From Anaerolineales bacterium (lineage in GTDB: Bacteria; Chloroflexota; Anaerolineae; Anaerolineales; Villigracilaceae), in NCBI GenBank assembly GCA_024763295.1, contig JANTFU010000011.1:1-18095 (forward strand): a DNA stretch of 18,095 bases, read 5' to 3'. The notes beneath the pieces are model-generated. The model made no database searches. It was not told where the DNA came from and saw nothing but the letters and a program-made list of their open reading frames with translations. Made by a program: the position numbers and the translations under genes. This document shows positions 6,564 to 13,684 of this stretch, piece by piece (the stretch's first letter is position 1; each line of letters begins with the position of its first letter).

Positions 6564-7994
6564 TTACATTACATTTAATAAAAGACCGGGGGTTATGTAG
6601 CTTTCAATCAAGGCGGCGATAAAGAGCAAGGGAACGACCAACCCCACAAAAATTTTTGTCCAATCTGCCAGACTAACCACAATCACCTCGCCCATCGTAC
6701 GTTCGGGGCTGGGCGTAATTAGCACTGCGCCAAAATAAAGCACCGCAGCGCTCGCTAAGAGAATGGCGGACAACTCAAAAACACCATGCGGGAGAATACC
6801 ATTGATAAAAAGATCGAACGCCGAAAAGCCAACATATTGCAAGCCCGCTAACAAACCGCCAATCACGCCGATATTCACAATATATAAAAGCTCACCCAAA
6901 ATACCGAAAGAGAAAACCCCTAGGATGAGCATAACCACAACGGCGCGCAGATTATGACTAAAAATATAGCCAAATGAAACATTTTCATTGAGAGAAGTCA
7001 ACCCGCCACTCGCCGTTAATTCATCAACCATTGTGCCAATCTCTTCGGTAGACATCTTGCTCAGATAAGTAGGCGCAATCTCTGAAACCCACACATAGGA
7101 CGTGACCGAACTCGCAATCGCGAGGACAAAGACTAATAAAATGGATGTGCGCAAGCGCCGTAAAGCGCCCCCGACCTGTACTTGATACCATGCCCAAAGC
7201 GTGCTGCCTGATCCGCGAAATTCTTGCCAAAAAGTGCTGCCCAGCCACTTGAGATTTAACGTATCCACTTCTCTGCCCAATAAATATTCACGCTGAAAAT
7301 GCGCAATCCCAACGCGAATCAAAATGACCGCAAGCATCAACACCCCCAACGTTGCCATCCAGAGCACCTGATCGTTCCCGCCCCAAAATAGCAAGATACT
7401 CTCACCTTGAATGAGCAACGCTACAGGAATAATAATAAAAGATGCCAGTAAGTTTGCTGCGCGAATAGATGTCGCCTGCGTTGAAACAACAATTGCAGCA
7501 CTCACCATCAACACCGAATGAGCAAAAGTCAACGCCAAAAGTTGAAGAATTTGCATTGTCGGCGGCAAATTCAAATTTTGATGGCTGATAAGCACAAGAT
7601 AAAAGCTAATGCCCGCATAGCTGGCAAGCAAGGGGAAGAAAATCCCAACAAAAAGTTTCCCTAAATAAAGCTGCCAATCCAAAAGCGGACTGCTCAGAAG
7701 CGGCTCGATCGTGCCACGCTCCTTTTCACCGACAAAGGATTCTAGCGCCACCACAAGCGCTACCGTAACGGGGAAAAAACCAATAATCAAAATCGAGAAC
7801 GGCACCAGGCGGTCTAAAATCAAATCACCGCCATAGCGATTCATGAACCCGATTACCTCACCGGCAAAAGAATTGGTCAGGAGTGGAAAGAAGAACGTCA
7901 GCACAATCAGCGGAAAAAGAATACGCCAATCGCGAAATTGATCTCTGAGTTCGCGACCTGCCAAAAGCCAAACGGGGGCTAATTTTTCTTTCAT
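6564..7994 (-). CDS. ABC-2 type (NatB-like) permease fused to a SpoIIM-like domain
   Basis: A 476-aa membrane protein in two parts. Residues about 1-235 form an ABC-2/NatB-like permease with the typical ESFVGEKERGTIEPLLSSPL segment (85-104) and about six TM helices. Residues about 275-476 resemble stage II sporulation protein M (SpoIIM/DUF95): SHNLRA (346-351), a glycine-rich TM run, ILPHGVFELSA (400-410) and ALIESYITPG (461-470), the end pattern of that family. The two usually occur as separate proteins. Its ATG overlaps the ATPase stop (ATGA) and has a strong GGGAGG site. With the ATPase it should form an exporter; by analogy with NatAB the cargo could be ions or small lipophilic compounds, but the sequence does not tell. 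A sporulation role is not implied. Confidence 0.88.
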   Translation of the reverse strand: MKEKLAPVWLLAGRELRDQFRDWRILFPLIVLTFFFPLLTNSFAGEVIGFMNRYGGDLILDRLVPFSILIIGFFPVTVALVVALESFVGEKERGTIEPLLSSPLLDWQLYLGKLFVGIFFPLLASYAGISFYLVLISHQNLNLPPTMQILQLLALTFAHSVLMVSAAIVVSTQATSIRAANLLASFIIIPVALLIQGESILLFWGGNDQVLWMATLGVLMLAVILIRVGIAHFQREYLLGREVDTLNLKWLGSTFWQEFRGSGSTLWAWYQVQVGGALRRLRTSILLVFVLAIASSVTSYVWVSEIAPTYLSKMSTEEIGTMVDELTASGGLTSLNENVSFGYIFSHNLRAVVVMLILGVFSFGILGELLYIVNIGVIGGLLAGLQYVGFSAFDLFINGILPHGVFELSAILLASAAVLYFGAVLITPSPERTMGEVIVVSLADWTKIFVGLVVPLLFIAALIESYITPGLLLNVM

Positions 7995-8926
7995 TGCAAA
8001 CCTCCCTGCCCTTGCGCATCCGCCATCACTTTAAGGTAAACCTGCTCAAGGCTACGTTGTTTTTTCTGCAAAGTCAAAACCGGAGCATTCACGTGTCCAA
8101 GCTCGCGCAAAATGAGCGGATTGGTCTCTTCGGGCGCGCTGGTACGGAAAGAGAAGCCACGCGCCTCCTGTGAAAGCATCTCAACGCCCTTCGGTAATGA
8201 ACTTTCGGGGAAATCCCAATCTTCTGAAAACAGCACTTCGTATTCAGGAGAGCCGAGCACTTTCCGTTTGAGGGCATCAAGATTGTCATTTACCAGAATT
8301 TTGCCCTGATAAATAATTGCAATTCGGTCAGCGAGCGCTTCGGCTTCGACGAGATTATGAGTACAAATCACAATCGTGCGCTGTGACGAGCGCAGATTTG
8401 CGATCTCATCGCGGACGAGACGCGCACTCTCCGGGTCCATCGCTGAGGTTGGCTCATCCAGCAAAAGCACGGGCGGTTCGTGGATTAGGGTGCGGGCGAG
8501 CGCTAATTTTTGGCGCATCCCTTTCGAGTATTCGCCAATCCTGCGTTTTGCGGCTCGCGCCAAGCCAAAATATTCGAGCAAATAATCACTGCGTTTTTTG
8601 CGTTTGTCGGCATCCAACTGATAGACACGCCCAAAGAAATCAAGGTATTCGTCCGCCGTCATTCGCAGGTACAAACCATGTTGTTCAGTCAGCACGCCCA
8701 CAGAAGAGCGAATCGCGGTCGGCTCGGCAACGACATCCCGTCCATCGATTTTTGCCCAGCCGCGTGTTGGACGCAATAAACCGGTCAACATCCGAATGGT
8801 GGTGGTTTTGCCAGCGCCATTTTGTCCCAAAAGCGCCAAAATCTGTCCCGCTTCAACATCCAAATTTACATCATCAACAGCCCAAAAATCTTGAAAGGCT
8901 TTACTTAAGTTTTTTGTTTCAATCAT
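7991..8926 (-). CDS. ABC transporter ATP-binding protein (NatA/CcmA-type)
   Basis: The ATPase subunit (311 aa) of an ABC-2 exporter. From the chosen start it shows Walker A GQNGAGKTT (34-42), Q-loop region TEQHG (80-84), a divergent signature YSKGMRQ (133-139) and Walker B VLLLDEPT (153-160), followed by a switch histidine in ICTHNL. A C-terminal extension of about 85 residues is common in this subfamily. I start it at ATG 8926 (MIETKNLSKAF). An in-frame ATG at 8986 would fall on the -35 box of the promoter; one at 8938 (MQVSMIE) remains possible but has no Shine-Dalgarno. It is the first gene of the operon with the fused permease and the hydrolase. Confidence 0.94.
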   Translation of the reverse strand: MIETKNLSKAFQDFWAVDDVNLDVEAGQILALLGQNGAGKTTTIRMLTGLLRPTRGWAKIDGRDVVAEPTAIRSSVGVLTEQHGLYLRMTADEYLDFFGRVYQLDADKRKKRSDYLLEYFGLARAAKRRIGEYSKGMRQKLALARTLIHEPPVLLLDEPTSAMDPESARLVRDEIANLRSSQRTIVICTHNLVEAEALADRIAIIYQGKILVNDNLDALKRKVLGSPEYEVLFSEDWDFPESSLPKGVEMLSQEARGFSFRTSAPEETNPLILRELGHVNAPVLTLQKKQRSLEQVYLKVMADAQGQGGLQ

Positions 8927-8957
8927 AGATACCTGCATTGGAGAGAAAAGTACGCAA

Positions 8958-8986
8958 AGAATAGCGGGAACACAAGAGTTTGTCAA
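8958..8986 (-). promoter_or_regulatory. Promoter of the ABC transporter operon
   Basis: On the minus strand, a perfect -35 TTGACA (8986-8981), 17-base spacer and -10 TATTCT (8963-8958, four of six). Transcription should start near 8951, about 25 bases before the ATPase start. It lies in the 80-base gap after lgt and separates the two minus-strand operons. Confidence 0.7.
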
Positions 8987-9006
8987 TCAGACAAGAGTAC
9001 TCCGAT

Positions 9007-9801
9007 TTAGCTGTGCCGCCGATGCCGTAAAAAGAAAGTGAACGCCGCCAAAACCGCGATAACTGCCATTAAGGTTTGGTTTGCATTCACACCCCCAAGC
9101 TGCGAAGCGTCGAGCCGCAGAAAATCAAGTAAAAAGCGTCCCAATGGATAAACAACGAGATAAACCAAGAGCAGATCGCCATCCTTGAGCCGCCCACTGA
9201 AGCGGCGTGCCAGCCACAGCAGCAACGCCATATTGCCTAAATTCCAGAGAAACTCATAAAAGAAAAGCGGATGGTAATAGGCTTGGTCGGCAAAGCCCGC
9301 CAAACGATGTGCCGGATCGATAAAAATCGCCCACGGCAGTGAAGTCGGCGCGCCATAAAGTTCCTGATTAATAAAATTACCCCAACGCCCAATCGCCTGC
9401 CCTAATGCCAAGCCCGGCACGATAGTATCCGCCCAGACGAGAAAAGAGAGTTGGTGCTTGCGCGTATAAAACCACAAGACCAGCGCGCCTGCAATCACCG
9501 CGCCCGGAATGCCCATGCCTCCCTTGCGCGTATCGAGCATAGCAAAGGGATGCGAAAGATAATATTGCGTGGTCAGTCCATCCGCAATTGCCGATGGCGA
9601 AGGCGTGAAAACATGCCAAAGACGCGCCCCTAAAATACCGCCAATCAAAAGCCAAATCAGCATATCCCATAAATAGGCAGAGTCCAATCCACGCCGCTTA
9701 GCTTCGGACTGCGCCAAAAACGCACCCGCCAACGCCCCCATGGAAATTAGCAAGCCGTAAAAGCTAAAAAAGAGAAACCCTACATGAATACCATCAACCA
9801 T
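9007..9801 (-). CDS. lgt: Prolipoprotein diacylglyceryl transferase
   Basis: Lgt moves diacylglycerol from phosphatidylglycerol to the lipobox cysteine of prolipoproteins, the first step of lipoprotein maturation, within the membrane. The 264-aa protein has about seven TM helices. The Lgt signature GRWGNFINQELYG (138-150) includes the catalytic arginine (R139), and other family motifs are GGILGARLWHV (54-64), YHPLFFYEFLWNL (176-188) and YPLGRFLLDFLR (218-229, R222). Oddly, where the E. coli enzyme has a histidine in its FHGG stretch (H103, reported as essential), this protein reads GGMGIPG (94-100), with proline in place of that His. The start is two bases after the previous stop with no clear Shine-Dalgarno, so it is probably coupled. 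Last gene of the S1-ftsK-phosphotransferase-lgt operon. Confidence 0.95.
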   Translation of the reverse strand: MVDGIHVGFLFFSFYGLLISMGALAGAFLAQSEAKRRGLDSAYLWDMLIWLLIGGILGARLWHVFTPSPSAIADGLTTQYYLSHPFAMLDTRKGGMGIPGAVIAGALVLWFYTRKHQLSFLVWADTIVPGLALGQAIGRWGNFINQELYGAPTSLPWAIFIDPAHRLAGFADQAYYHPLFFYEFLWNLGNMALLLWLARRFSGRLKDGDLLLVYLVVYPLGRFLLDFLRLDASQLGGVNANQTLMAVIAVLAAFTFFLRHRRHS

Positions 9802-9803
9802 TG

Positions 9804-10418
9804 CTAAAAATCTCTATGTGCCTGACTACGAACGTATAAAATTCGCTGCAACGCCGTGAAATTTGCAAAAATTGCCAAAATCCACAACGAAACCAGCGGA
9901 ATATTGAAAAGCAAGCCTGGCGCAAGCACAAAATAGCGTTCGACGCGCGTCAACATACCAACTTTTGCGCTGTAGCCCAAACCTTCTGCACGAGCGCGGG
10001 TGTAAGAAACCAAAATCGAGCCAGCTGCCGCCAGAAAAACGAGCATTGATGCTTGCAAATCATTTAAGGATGCAAAGTAATAAAGCAAACCGCCAAAAAT
10101 AAAAAGCTCAGCATAACGGTCGCTAACCGAATCGACAAACGCGCCAAAGTCACTCGGCTCGCCACGCAAGCGCGCCATCGTGCCGTCCAGCGCGTCGATG
10201 GGCCACATCACCAATACAATGATGCCGCCCAGCACAATCTGTCCACGCGCCAAAAAGAAAGCGCCGACCACATTCCCCGCCAAGCCGAGCATTGTCATCG
10301 TATTTGGCGTTAGCCCCAAACCATTCAAAAACGTCCCTATCGGGTCTAAAACGCCCTTAAAAAGCGTTCTCAAACGGTCAGTAAATGAAATCTTTTCAAC
10401 TTTCACAATATTTTCCAC
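9804..10418 (-). CDS. CDP-alcohol phosphatidyltransferase, probably phosphatidylinositol-phosphate synthase-like
   Basis: A membrane enzyme (204 aa, about six TM helices) that joins a CDP-linked lipid to an alcohol. The CDP-alcohol phosphotransferase motif is complete: D75, D78-G79, A82-R83, G92, D96 and D100 (within DALDGTMARLRGEPSDFGAF and the following VDSVSD). Segment YTRARAEGLG and the following VGMLTRVER resemble the actinobacterial phosphatidylinositol-phosphate synthase, which suggests inositol phosphate as acceptor, but glycerol phosphate is not excluded. The start is GTG (10416-10418) with GGAG (10427-10424) five bases upstream; an ATG a few bases earlier is out of frame and soon meets a stop. 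It lies between ftsK and lgt. Confidence 0.9.
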   Translation of the reverse strand: MENIVKVEKISFTDRLRTLFKGVLDPIGTFLNGLGLTPNTMTMLGLAGNVVGAFFLARGQIVLGGIIVLVMWPIDALDGTMARLRGEPSDFGAFVDSVSDRYAELFIFGGLLYYFASLNDLQASMLVFLAAAGSILVSYTRARAEGLGYSAKVGMLTRVERYFVLAPGLLFNIPLVSLWILAIFANFTALQRILYVRSQAHRDF

Positions 10419-10423
10419 AGAAA

Positions 10424-10427
10424 CTCC
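10424..10427 (-). promoter_or_regulatory. Ribosome binding site deciding the GTG start of the phosphotransferase
   Basis: GGAG on the minus strand lies five bases upstream of GTG 10418 and within the 11-base gap after the ftsK stop. It supports GTG and not the next GTG four codons later. Confidence 0.55.
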
Positions 10428-10429
10428 AT

Positions 10430-12568
10430 TTAAAATTCTTCTTCACCAGCAGGCGCAATCAACACATCACGTTCCTTGCCGCCGCCCTGATTAAGACCGA
10501 CCACGCCCATTTCTTCGAGCGTATCCAAAAGCCGTGCTGCACGCGGATAACCAATCCGTAAGCGGCGCTGCAAAAGCGATGCCGATGCGCGCTGCGTTTT
10601 TTGGATAATCTGAATCGCCTGCTCAATCAGACTTTCATCTTCATCCATATCCGCTTCGCTCAACATCCGCTCCCAGGGCGGGGTTTCATCGCTTGTCAGA
10701 CCTTGCTCGTGCCAATAGCCGATCACCCCGTCGATTTCCTTATCTGTAATCATGACACCCTGAACACGCGCCGGAACGCCTGCTTCGGGACTTAGGAAAA
10801 GCATATCGCCATTGCCCAACAAGCTCTCCGCGCCAACACTATCCAGGATAACGCGCGAATCCACGCCGGACGTGACCGCAAACGCGATACGCGCCGGAAA
10901 ATTGGCTTTGATCAGTCCCGTAACCACATCGGTGCTTGGACGCTGGGTAGCCATCACAAGATGAATCCCGGTCGCACGCGCCATCTGCGCCAAACGGACG
11001 AGATTATGTTCGGTCTGGTCAGGCGCATTCATCATCAAATCTGCCATTTCATCAATCAAGACGACAATATTCGGCAGCGGCTTGCCTGCCTTGCGGCGTG
11101 AAACCTTACGGTTATAAGAGCGTAACTCACGCGCACTTTCTTTTTCGAGCAGCTTATAACGCTGTTCCATCTCAACCACCACCCAACGCAAAACGCCCTG
11201 TATGCGATCAATATTTGTCTCAACACGTCCATAAAGATGCGGCAAGCCGTTAAACCGCACCAACTCAACCATCTTTGAGTCGACCATCACCATACGCAAC
11301 TGATCGGGATGATTATTCATTGCCAATGAGGTTGCAATTGAAGTAATACAAACCGACTTGCCCGAACCGGTTGAACCGGCAATCAAAAGATGCGGCATCT
11401 TCGCCAAGTCTGCGACCACAGGATGTCCCGAAACATCACGTCCAACTGCAATCGCCAAAGGCGAACGCACCTTCTGGAAGGCTTCAGATTCAAGAATAGC
11501 GCGTAAACGCACCGTCTCAACATTCGAGTTGGGCACTTCAATGCCCACAAAAGAGCGCCCCGGTACTGGCGCTTCAATGCGTAAGCGTTGCGCCGAGAGC
11601 GCCAATGCCAAATCCTTTTGCAGGGAAGCAATCTGCGCCACACGGACTTTCATCAGGCGCTGCTCTTCTTCCGTCGTGCTTTTGTCGATGAAGCCGGGCT
11701 GCACCGCAAATTGCGTAATCGCCGGTCCCACGCGGAAGCCAACCACCTGTGCAGGGATGCCGAAGTCGTTCAGGGTCTTCTCAATTAAGCCAGCGGTCTG
11801 GTTAATCGTGCGTTCATCAAGACGTGAGCGTTTATCGCGTAAAAGCAAATCAAGCGGCGGTAAGCGCTCGTCGCGCGGACGCGGTTTCGAGGGGCGTTCA
11901 TCTTCATCTGTACGCGCGCTCAATGCTTTCCGAAATTCGGGCGGTAAATCAACACGCGGTCTTTTACGCGGGGTCTCTTTGGGCTTTTCTGCGTTTGTCT
12001 CTTGGGCTTCAGGAGGTTCGGCGGGCAATTCTTCTGCTTCGCCGCTTAAGCGCAAAAGCAATTTTTCGAGCTTCACCCACAAGTTGAAACCGCTCATAAC
12101 CGCAAAAAACCAACCAAAAACAAAAATCAACAAGCTGATGCCTTCACTGGTCAGGCTGGTCAACATCCGTTCAAGCCCCCATCCCAAGCGTCCACCGCCG
12201 TAACCGGTTTCTGCCAAGCTCAAATCACGTCCATCCATAACGGCGAGCAAACCTAAGGTCAGGAACGCCGCGATCTCCAGCATAATCAAGCGTCCAATCG
12301 GGAGCGGCTCATCCGAACGACGCAGCGCAATAAATCCCAATACGCCAAGCGTGATGATGGCTAAAATACTGCCGCGTCCAAACCAATCCTTGATAAATTC
12401 GATCCAAGCATCGACCGCATTGCCAGTTGTCCAGCCGAGCAAACCGGCAAAAAGGGTTAGTGCCAACGCCAGCAGCAAAACGCCAAGAATATCGCGCGCG
12501 AAACGCCCAAAGTGTTGATTTGCCGAGGAAAGTTGCCCCAGCCAACGGTTTTCTTCGTCTTCAGCCAT
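10430..12568 (-). CDS. ftsK: DNA translocase FtsK/SpoIIIE
   Basis: A membrane-anchored ATPase (712 aa) that pumps chromosomal DNA during division. About four N-terminal TM helices (roughly 24-46, 66-83, 92-112, 143-165) are followed by a charged, proline-rich linker (about 175-240), short compared with E. coli FtsK. The alpha/beta motor spans about 250-625 with Walker A GSTGSGKS (398-405) and Walker B IVVLIDE (501-507). A C-terminal winged-helix gamma domain (about 642-700) should read KOPS-type polar DNA sequences. The usual DPKMVEL is DSKMVEL here (430-436). It starts two bases after the S1-protein stop without a clear Shine-Dalgarno, implying coupling. Confidence 0.96.
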   Translation of the reverse strand: MAEDEENRWLGQLSSANQHFGRFARDILGVLLLALALTLFAGLLGWTTGNAVDAWIEFIKDWFGRGSILAIITLGVLGFIALRRSDEPLPIGRLIMLEIAAFLTLGLLAVMDGRDLSLAETGYGGGRLGWGLERMLTSLTSEGISLLIFVFGWFFAVMSGFNLWVKLEKLLLRLSGEAEELPAEPPEAQETNAEKPKETPRKRPRVDLPPEFRKALSARTDEDERPSKPRPRDERLPPLDLLLRDKRSRLDERTINQTAGLIEKTLNDFGIPAQVVGFRVGPAITQFAVQPGFIDKSTTEEEQRLMKVRVAQIASLQKDLALALSAQRLRIEAPVPGRSFVGIEVPNSNVETVRLRAILESEAFQKVRSPLAIAVGRDVSGHPVVADLAKMPHLLIAGSTGSGKSVCITSIATSLAMNNHPDQLRMVMVDSKMVELVRFNGLPHLYGRVETNIDRIQGVLRWVVVEMEQRYKLLEKESARELRSYNRKVSRRKAGKPLPNIVVLIDEMADLMMNAPDQTEHNLVRLAQMARATGIHLVMATQRPSTDVVTGLIKANFPARIAFAVTSGVDSRVILDSVGAESLLGNGDMLFLSPEAGVPARVQGVMITDKEIDGVIGYWHEQGLTSDETPPWERMLSEADMDEDESLIEQAIQIIQKTQRASASLLQRRLRIGYPRAARLLDTLEEMGVVGLNQGGGKERDVLIAPAGEEEF

Positions 12569-12570
12569 TT

Positions 12571-13491
12571 TTATAGATTCATGCTCAGCCCCATGCGCTG
12601 CTTTTTCGGGTCTACATGCAGCACACGCAAGCGGATTTGATCGCCAACGCGAACATTTTGTTTTTCGGCAGGCATTTCAGATGTATGCACCAAGCCTTCG
12701 ATGCCATCTTCAAGGCGCGCAAAAATCCCAAAAGAGACCTGCGCGGTGACGGTTGCATCAACAATCTGATTAGGATGGTAGCGCTCGGCTGCCTTTTCCC
12801 AGGGATTTTCGTGCATGCGCTTGACGCTGAGCGCCACGCGGCAACGCTCCGGAGAAACATCCAGAATCTGCACCTCGATCTGACTGCCCATTTGGACGAG
12901 GTCGCTCGGATGCCCAACACGCCCCCAAGAGAGTTCCGATATATGAACAAGTCCCTCAACCCCGCCCAAATCGACGAAAACGCCAAAATCGGTTACGTTG
13001 GTCACATCGCCGTAAACGCGCTTGCCGGGGGTAAGCGTCTTGAAAAGTTGGCGACGACGCCCTGCGCCCGCTTGCGCTGCCCGCTCCGAAAAGACAATCC
13101 GCCCTTCTTCGGGAACGCATTCAATCACCTTTAGGGTTAATGTTTCGCCCGCATACGACGCCAAGGTCGTCTCGCGTTGGTCGCCAGGCTCCTCGTCCTG
13201 CATTTTCAATAAGTGAGAAAAAGGCACAAAGCCTTTTAGGTTCTCACCTTCAACAAGCACCCCGCCACGATTATGACCAGTGACATTTAAGGTGACCACC
13301 GCATCCTGCTCGTACAAGGCTTGTGCTTTCGCCCAATCGATGAAGATTTCCTCTTCCGGCAATGGTTCGGCAGCTTTTTCGGGCACTTCAGCCGCAGGAA
13401 AACGGCTTTCGTCTGCGAGGACGGCTTCCCACCAGCCTTCATCATCATCATCGATGGCAGCCTGCGCCCCAGTATTCTCTTTCTCTACCAT
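12571..13491 (-). CDS. S1 RNA-binding domain protein (ribosomal protein S1-like)
   Basis: A 306-aa protein with an acidic N-terminus (about 1-50) and three S1/OB-fold repeats: a divergent one (about 63-135) and two canonical ones (about 155-224, with GDVTNVTDFGVFVDLGGVEG, and 240-306, with VSFGIFARLEDGIEGLVH). Bacterial S1 has four to six repeats, so this is a short form; it may help mRNA binding by the ribosome or act as a general RNA-binding factor. It has the strongest ribosome binding site of the window, GGAGGAAGG (13505-13497), five bases before ATG. First gene of an operon with ftsK, the phosphotransferase and lgt. Whether it is the only S1 of the genome cannot be told. Confidence 0.92.
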   Translation of the reverse strand: MVEKENTGAQAAIDDDDEGWWEAVLADESRFPAAEVPEKAAEPLPEEEIFIDWAKAQALYEQDAVVTLNVTGHNRGGVLVEGENLKGFVPFSHLLKMQDEEPGDQRETTLASYAGETLTLKVIECVPEEGRIVFSERAAQAGAGRRRQLFKTLTPGKRVYGDVTNVTDFGVFVDLGGVEGLVHISELSWGRVGHPSDLVQMGSQIEVQILDVSPERCRVALSVKRMHENPWEKAAERYHPNQIVDATVTAQVSFGIFARLEDGIEGLVHTSEMPAEKQNVRVGDQIRLRVLHVDPKKQRMGLSMNL

Positions 13492-13600
13492 TAAGTCCTT
13501 CCTCCATTCTCTTCTCTATAAAAGCAAAAACTGATAAAGTACCTATCAAGAGGGGTAGTGATCAAAATTGACTGACAAAAAAATTATCGAAAACAGCTCC
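13492..13600 (-). promoter_or_regulatory. Leader/promoter region of the S1-ftsK operon
   Basis: This AT-rich stretch must hold the leader and probably a promoter, but no hexamer pair with normal spacing stands out (TTGATA at about 13548 has no -10 at 17 bases). A small dyad, TGATA (13532-13536) and TATCA (13544-13548), could be an operator. A T-run on the minus strand (13577-13583, just past the GC hairpins) may help to end the upstream transcript. Confidence 0.3.
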
Positions 13601-13654
13601 CTGCGCCGAGGACGGCGCAGAGATTTCTCACAAAGCGCCGCCGAGGACGGCGGC
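13601..13654. repeat. Two GC-rich hairpins with identical AGGA/TCCT tetraloops
   Basis: CTGCGCCG (13601-13608) pairs with CGGCGCAG (13613-13620) around AGGA. GCCGCCG (13637-13643) pairs with CGGCGGC (13648-13654), again around AGGA. The core CCGAGGACGG is common to both, while the outer stems differ but keep pairing. They lie 30-80 bases past the stop of the membrane regulator gene, so on the minus strand they may act as terminator or 3' end barrier; they may instead be copies of a dispersed palindrome. No T-run directly follows either stem. Confidence 0.7.
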
Positions 13655-13684
13655 TAGAGCACTTATGCAAGAGGTCTATTGATT

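Noticed and set aside
8317..8928. Plus-strand open frame of 203 codons opposite the ABC ATPase
   Set aside because: Low-complexity Arg/Ser/His-rich translation antisense to conserved Walker and signature motifs; no family resemblance.
8927..8986. 20-residue N-terminal extension of the ABC ATPase from ATG 8986
   Set aside because: It begins on a perfect TTGACA -35 box, and the extension has no counterpart expected before the conserved beta strand of the nucleotide-binding domain.
8995..9002. GAGTACTC palindrome after lgt as a terminator
   Set aside because: Only eight bases, no loop and no T-run on the minus strand.
11358..12203. Long plus-strand open frame (281 codons) opposite ftsK
   Set aside because: It is the reverse frame of a clear FtsK coding region, is rich in Arg/Ser/Lys as antisense frames of such genes tend to be, and shows no domain or ribosome binding site.
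13601..13654. The two hairpins as a CRISPR array
   Set aside because: Only two units, with a 10-base shared core and a 28-base gap; no array periodicity and no cas genes.
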